NCBI GenBank assembly: GCA_027574665.1
Contig: CM050650.1
Location: forward strand, 51,133,304 to 51,197,303
From: Rhynochetos jubatus
Taxonomy: Eukaryota > Chordata > Aves > Eurypygiformes > Rhynochetidae
DNA: 64,000 nucleotides
Direction of reading: 5' to 3'
The position numbers were made by a program, and so were the translations under genes. Shown in pieces: positions 58,601 to 64,000 of this stretch. Numbering within the stretch: the first letter of the stretch is position 1; each line of letters begins with the position of its first letter. The notes under the pieces are model-generated. The model did not search any database. It worked only from the letters and a program-made list of their open reading frames with translations, and was not told the origin of the DNA.

Positions 58601-60028
58601 GATACACAAAGGGCACATTTTGTCTGCTAATAATAGGCTTGGGACTGCCGTAAACTATATAAATTATACAACAATACAGATTCTTAAATTTTTCTTCATC
58701 TTCTTTGTGGTTGAAAACCTGGCTAAATAACTTCCTATGGCTTTGCAGCAATCCTTGTGTGTGCTCTTTGCTGTGGTAAGCATAGTCAGCAGGAGTAGTA
58801 AAACAAACGTTTCAGGACAGTGATCTAGACTCAGTGCCTCACATAATGGGGTCTCATATAAACTAAAAGGATAGGCATAAAGATTTTTTTCATCGGTTAA
58901 TTCCCTGGGATGCTGACAGCTGCCGTTTTGTTATTGCCTGTGGCTGGCACATTCAGAAATACTGTCTCAGGGCTTCCTCCCTGGGTGAGCTCTCCTACGC
59001 CTCGGACAGAGAAGCAGTGTAGGAATGGAACAGGATGACAGCACCTCCTGCTTCAGTGTATTCAAATACTGGGGTGTTGTTCACTGAGAGAGCATGTCCT
59101 CGTATTTTTTCTCCTAGCAAATGAGACCAGCAGTGGTGGTAGTGATGGTGGAGGCAGGTCAGTATGATATTTGGGAGGCCAGAATACTTGGTGGAGGACA
59201 CTTCCTCTGAATGCTCTGCTTGCTAAGGTTGGACTGGTCCTTTCCAAAATTATACAAACATTTCTTAAGTAACCTAAGAGTTGATTTTTCTGGAAACGCT
59301 GCTGGGTCATGGGTTAGTACTGTTATTGATGTTTCCTTTCTGGGCTTATGGAGTATAACTGACAGAATTACAGTGTCAAGGAATAATTGAATAAATTGTG
59401 TGTATTGTGCATAGCCAAGCTTTTATTCTCTTGCCAAAATCAACTGATATTTGAGTGTGACAAGGGAACAAGCCAATAAAGCTAGAATTAAGGGGCTGCT
59501 GCTGCCTCTTGGGTAGCGTGGCTGGTATAGCCTGTAGGGGAAGGCCCCCATCTTCTGACATAAAGCTCTAAAGTTTGCATTTATTTTGAAGCTGCTCTGG
59601 AAGATAGCAGAGGCCACAGTATATGTCTTATGAAGTACAGACAGTTAAAATTAAAATAGAAGTGGATTATTTTGCTCATATTTTATCAATAAAGTCCTGA
59701 TAGAGGAGCACTGTAGTCCATGGAATGGAATTATATGCTCATGGGTTTTGCAGAATTAGGACTGAAATGTGAAAATTTGTTTCCAAAGCCAAATGTAAAT
59801 TGATTCAGAAATATGGTATTCTCTTTCTGTGCTTCTTTTGCAACTATTGTCATCAGGCCTTTTTCTACAATAGAATTAACTTTCATTTTAGTGTATTTAA
59901 GTGTAAAACAGGAAGTCTGTATTAACAGTCTGTTTATAGAAATAGATGCACTCTAACCACTGATCCTGTTTGGTTTTGCAGGTCAACTTCTGAATTTTGG
60001 GTCTGAAGGTACCTTCTTTCTTTCTCAG

Positions 60029-60212
60029 CAAATCATGGACATCGTTGGCTTTCTGAAGTCTCAATTCATTTGCCATCTTCTGATCTGCTACATATTTATA
60101 GTGTCAGGACTGATCATTAACTTAATTCAGCTCTTTACACTTATACTTTGGCCAATCAACAAGCAACTGTTCAGGAGGATCAACTGCAGACTGGCTTACT
60201 GCATTTCAAGCC
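60029..60212 (+). CDS. AGPAT4: AGPAT4 first coding exon (N-terminus, transmembrane anchor)
   Basis: AGPAT4 is a membrane-bound acyltransferase that converts lysophosphatidic acid to phosphatidic acid with acyl-CoA. The exon follows a strong acceptor (TTCTTTCTTTCTCAG, 60014-60028). ATG is at 60035, only 6 nt in, in a good context (A at -3, G at +4). It gives 59 codons plus one base before the GTAAGA donor at 60213. The product starts MDIVGFLKSQFICHLLICYI and contains PINKQLFRRINCRLAYCISS, which matches AGPAT4 better than its paralogue AGPAT3. Residues about 11-39 are one long hydrophobic segment, the N-terminal anchor. The split codon C| is consistent with the Gln that follows in mammals. The catalytic NHxxxxD motif is encoded beyond the window. 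An alternative acceptor at 59981 would lengthen the 5' UTR only. Confidence 0.95.
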
Positions 60213-63200
60213 GTAAGATTTAATTTTGTTTTTTTAAACTATTTTCATATTTTGTCTTGAAAAAATTGGTGGAAAAGTTCTGAAACATATTTCAAAGTAG
60301 CCTATGTAAAGCTCATTACTGCTTCCTACAGCGCTCGCATTTGGATGAAGAGGTGTATGCTTTGTTGTAATGTCTACTTCTGAAATGTTTTGCTCTTATA
60401 TCAGGATACTTGCTTGACAGGATGTTGAAGAAAGAAAATAATGTCTCATTTGGCTATCTATCATGTTCCATTAAGCCAAATGAGAAATATTGACCAAATA
60501 ATAGCTGAACTTGCTGAGATGCATTATATGTAGGCTTAGTGTTAACAATAACACTTTCAGTCTTTTTATCATGTGTGATTTTGTTTTTGATCTTGGTTTA
60601 AGTGTTTCATGGGTGAATACATTTTGAGACTGGGAAATAACAGTAAAAAAGGAAAAATCTTTGGTTCCATGTGCTTCTTCCTTAAGACAGTCATAAACTG
60701 TTGTTTCTTTGAATAAGCATTTCAGAACTTAAGCTGCATCTGTGTGTATTCAGTATGCACATAGACTTATAATGTAGAATACAGCAGGTAGCCTCCAAGC
60801 ATTGAAAGAAGCATGAGTTGCAATTATTTTTATTTTCTGGGGGAGATGGGAACATAAGCTCAGGACATTACTTGTAGAAAGGCCAGATATTTGTAACTGC
60901 TGGGAGACGTGACAATCCACTGACACTTGACTAAACAGTTAATTCCAGTGGAATGAATGAGCGCTCTATCCATTAATTTCTTCTTTCATAGCAGGAGGTT
61001 GGTAGAATCTCCACCTGTCACCCGATTATCAGAGCATGTGTAGTTTTCTTGATATTATCAGTCTGTTTATATATTTGTTTTTAAAGAGCTATGATTGCAG
61101 TTTCAACACTGATTTATTGTAGTGCAACCTCAGACTTCCACATAGTTGCTATCGACATATAGCAGGGAGCATTCTCCACAGGTGTTAAAAAATAGAGTAG
61201 TGTGCCTGTGTTCAGTAGCTGGGAGTCTGCTGTTAAACGTGTCCACCTTCCCAAGGGATTTCCCTGGACCTTTCTGGATCTCAAACATACTTTCTAAAAA
61301 TGAAACTGATGAAAAGTGCATGCCTTTTGAGGCTCCCTAAAGATTGTTCAAGTGTGGTGTCACTGTCAGTGCTGAGTGAGTTATAGATGGTTTATGATGG
61401 GAAAACAGCCCTCCAACAGGGTGTTTAAAAATTGTGTTGCAGAAACACAGCAAAATGGTTTCCTTCAGGTCATGTGTTCTGATGGTAGGAACCTGAGAAG
61501 GGAAAGCATTGTTTGTGTTCCTAATGAACTGCTTGAGGGAGAAATCTGCCATGTGCCTCAGATTGGAGGCCACTAATGATTATTTATCTCTCGTCAGTGA
61601 CTGATGTGCAACTATTCAGAGCATTTTTTAAAAATGTACTTTTGACTCAGAATTTGACAGCTGCTTCAGCATGTATAGGCTCAAATAGATTAGGGGTGAT
61701 GCTTTATTATTTCTGTAATAAAGAGAGGATGTTCCTGCTGAAAAGTTTAGTTTCTTCTGTCCTTATGTACATTCATGAAGTAGTGAGTTGGCAAGCACTA
61801 TTCCTTTGTATGTACCAACAGTGGTATGAATATGGCTAGGATTTTACCTTTTGCCTGGTAGCATAGTATACATTTGAAGCCATGGAATGTAGAGAATACT
61901 GTACAGCTGTATGCAGGTGTGGGAAAATAAGGGAAGATGGGTGAGGAGGATAATAAACATGCTGGAGTGACCTCCAGCTGAGGTGTAGAAAAACACATAG
62001 ATCATACTAATTGTCTAACACACAAGGCTAAACAACAAGTAGAACATCTGTGTTTAGATAACATAGGCCTGTGATAGAGGCACCCTGTCAAAAGTGTTTG
62101 AGACTTCTACCCTGCTGTGGGAAAGATCAAATCATGGTGGTGAACTACGCCTGAGTGAGTCCTCCATATACTGTTGAAAACAGCAGGTTGGGTGATCCTC
62201 TAGCAAGGACTGAGCTCCTTGCTGCCTGCTTTCCTGCTGTGTGCCTCTGCCCGGATGGTGCTTCGGGGATCCCCTGGTTTGTGAGGTAATGCTAATAAAT
62301 TTACTCTTTGCATTTCATCCATGTTTTTCTGGTTGTTCTTGCGTCCTGCCTGTGACGGCTCACACAACAGGTATATATAGGTATCTTATTATATTTTTCA
62401 TGTACTGCCTTTGTGCCATTCTTCCCTTTGGCTACTTAGTACAGAGACCTCAGCTACTCTAGAGTCTCCAGATTGAATCCTTTAGCTGCCCTCAGTCTAG
62501 TCCCATCTATATTGGGGACTGGTCACTGTGTAAGAGTGAGTAATACTGCATGATGGTCCTTGGTTGGGCAGATGGCTTTGTACTCAAGGTTCCTCATCTA
62601 GTCTTCAGGTATCACTGGAAAAGATTGCGTTGTTAGATCTTTGCCCAATGATGCTCAGAACAAACTATCTCTAGATTAGAGACAGTTATTTTAGCTTTTC
62701 AGCAGGGCAAGCTAGCATTTGATATGAGTCACCCTTATCTGAGTGATATTTGAAAAGGGAAAAATTAATTTAAAAAAGTATTTAGAAGAACTGAAGAATG
62801 CCGTAGAACAATTAACCAAAACACACGGTTATTATAGTAGTATATGTGTAAGATAATGCCTTTTGGGGGCTGTTGGCATGATGACTAATAAATAACTTCA
62901 GTTGTGTCTGTATGCATCTGATGAAAGTTATGGAAACAGCCTACGGTTTGAGGTGATGGAGCATAGCCTTGGAGAGTGTAGGGGCATGTGCTTTGCAGTG
63001 GTGACAAGCATGATGTTGCTTTGAAAGGCTGGTACAGCCCGAGTCATCGGGTCAACCAAAGAGTGAACTAGAGCAGGTGTGGTTTAACTGAAGAATGGAA
63101 TCAAAGCAGCAGATGCTTTTAGATCTTGTAAGTTCAAGTCAGTTTCCATTTGATGTCAAAGGTAGAGATAAATGATTCCGTAAAATCAGGGGAGAGCATT

Positions 63201-64000
63201 TAATTTTTGACACTATGCTCATGAATTGGGAAAGTTTGGGTTTTTTGTATTTCAAGTAGTGGTGGAGTTTTCTTCTACCCCCTTTCTTCCAATCTCGTTT
63301 CTAATATGAGAACATGATATTCTCACTTATCCAATTGCAATGACTGCTGTCATACAGCATATGGGAAACTAAACTGCTGTTGTGATTAATGACTTGTCCT
63401 CACTTCAGTAGTCCAGTTTGATTTGGGGATGCTTATCTGTTCACATAAATCAAGCCAGACTAGCTCAAGTGAAAGTATTCATAGAATCATAGACTCATTT
63501 TAGGTTAGAAAAGACCCAGAAGATCATTGAATTCAACTGCCAAGTCCACCACTAAACCATATTCTTAAGCACCATGTCTTTTAAATACCTCCAGGAATGG
63601 TGACTCTACTACTTCCCTGGGCAGCCTGTTCCAGTGCTTGATAACCCTTTCAGTGAAAAAAATTTTCCTAATATCCAATCTAAACCTCCCCTGGTGCAAC
63701 TTGAGGCTATTTCCTCTTGTCCTATTGCTTGTGACTTGGGAGAAGAGACCAACACCCACCTCTCTGCAACCCCCTTTCAGGTAGTTGTAGAGAGCAGTAA
63801 GATCTCCCCTGAGCTTCCTCTTCTCCAGGCTAAACACCCCAGGTTTCCTCAGCTGCTCCCCTAGGGCTTGTTCTCTAGACCCTTCACCAGCTTTGTACCA
63901 TAAAATGAACATATGGAGTAACTGTGGTTTGGTAGCTGAGGATATGTTGTTCCATGAGCTGCTACTTCTCTGCTGTGAGTATGGCAACAGCACTACAGTT
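60213..64000 (+). other. AGPAT4: AGPAT4 intron 2 (5' part)
   Basis: The intron starts GTAAGA and runs off the window. It is AT-rich with a CR1 tail at 63479-63900 and no second coding exon visible. Frames of 60-87 codons show no similarity I recognise. Confidence 0.85.
63479..63900 (-). mobile_element. CR1 LINE 3' fragment, minus orientation
   Basis: The + strand begins TTCATAGAATCATAGACTC, then GGTTAGAAAAGACCCAGAAG. It continues through the complement of the CR1 post-RT segment (CACCACTAAACCATATTC, CCTCTTCTCCAGGCTAAAC) to about 63900. It is a 5'-truncated copy, antisense to AGPAT4, similar in subgroup to the 40.1 kb copy. Confidence 0.92.

Larger units (their letters stand above)
44584..60028 (+). 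other. AGPAT4: AGPAT4 intron 1 (inferred)
   Basis: About 15.4 kb between the proposed GTACGTG donor and the TTCTTTCTTTCTCAG acceptor. It contains a 1.4 kb CR1 copy, one LTR, a poly-C run, A-rich runs near 45776-45833 and short AT dinucleotide tracts near 53925-53945 and 55933-55947. No coding exon is supported in it. The start depends on the inferred donor. Confidence 0.6.

Noticed and set aside
63565..63993. 142-codon minus-strand frame
   Set aside because: It is the 3' segment of a CR1 element, beyond the RT domain, not a gene.
1..64000. CRISPR arrays, bacterial operons, tRNA/rRNA genes
   Set aside because: Both strands were read for regular spaced repeats and cloverleaf-like genes and none was seen; the sequence is a vertebrate chromosome.

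Overview
This is vertebrate nuclear DNA, almost certainly from a bird. Genes are split into short exons separated by multi-kilobase introns. The interspersed repeats are CR1 LINE 3' ends of the avian kind, and there are three LTRs that resemble avian endogenous retrovirus LTRs. There are no operons or prokaryotic signals. Nearly all open frames of 60-300 codons in the window are chance frames in intron, intergenic or GC-rich promoter DNA and are not reported as genes.

Two genes are supported, both on the + strand and in tandem. The first is the 3' end of PRKN (parkin, the RBR E3 ubiquitin ligase of PINK1-driven mitophagy). Its last three coding exons lie at 1849-1935, 13840-13957 and 18509-18618. 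They encode the end of the IBR zinc domain, the REP element and the whole catalytic RING2, including the active-site cysteine. A 3' UTR follows, with the first canonical poly(A) signal at about 19722. The second is the 5' end of AGPAT4 (an acyl-CoA:lysophosphatidic acid acyltransferase). A CpG-island promoter with a probable non-coding first exon sits at about 44.1-45.3 kb, and the first coding exon is at 60029-60212. The remaining exons of both genes lie outside the window. The order PRKN then AGPAT4, same strand, is the order I know from human 6q26, so this is conserved synteny. The two genes are not known to act in one pathway.

Layout: 1-1848 is the end of a PRKN intron; 1936-13839 and 13958-18508 are the last two PRKN introns (the last holds a head-to-head CR1 pair); 18619 to about 19750 is the 3' UTR; about 19.75-44.1 kb is intergenic, with two related LTRs in opposite orientation at 26.6-28.5 kb and another head-to-head CR1 pair at 40.1-42.25 kb; about 44.1-45.3 kb is the CpG island; 44584-60028 is AGPAT4 intron 1, with a 1.4 kb CR1 copy carrying a decayed reverse-transcriptase fragment and one further LTR; 60213-64000 is the start of AGPAT4 intron 2, with one CR1 tail.

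I found no evidence of a new multi-gene system. The points worth checking are small. The parkin reading frame stops one codon early, removing the terminal valine. Two X-box-like inverted repeats lie in the AGPAT4 CpG island. There are perfect hairpins at 9065-9098, 20191-20224 and 26199-26226. The repeat pairs are arranged as potential fold-backs.
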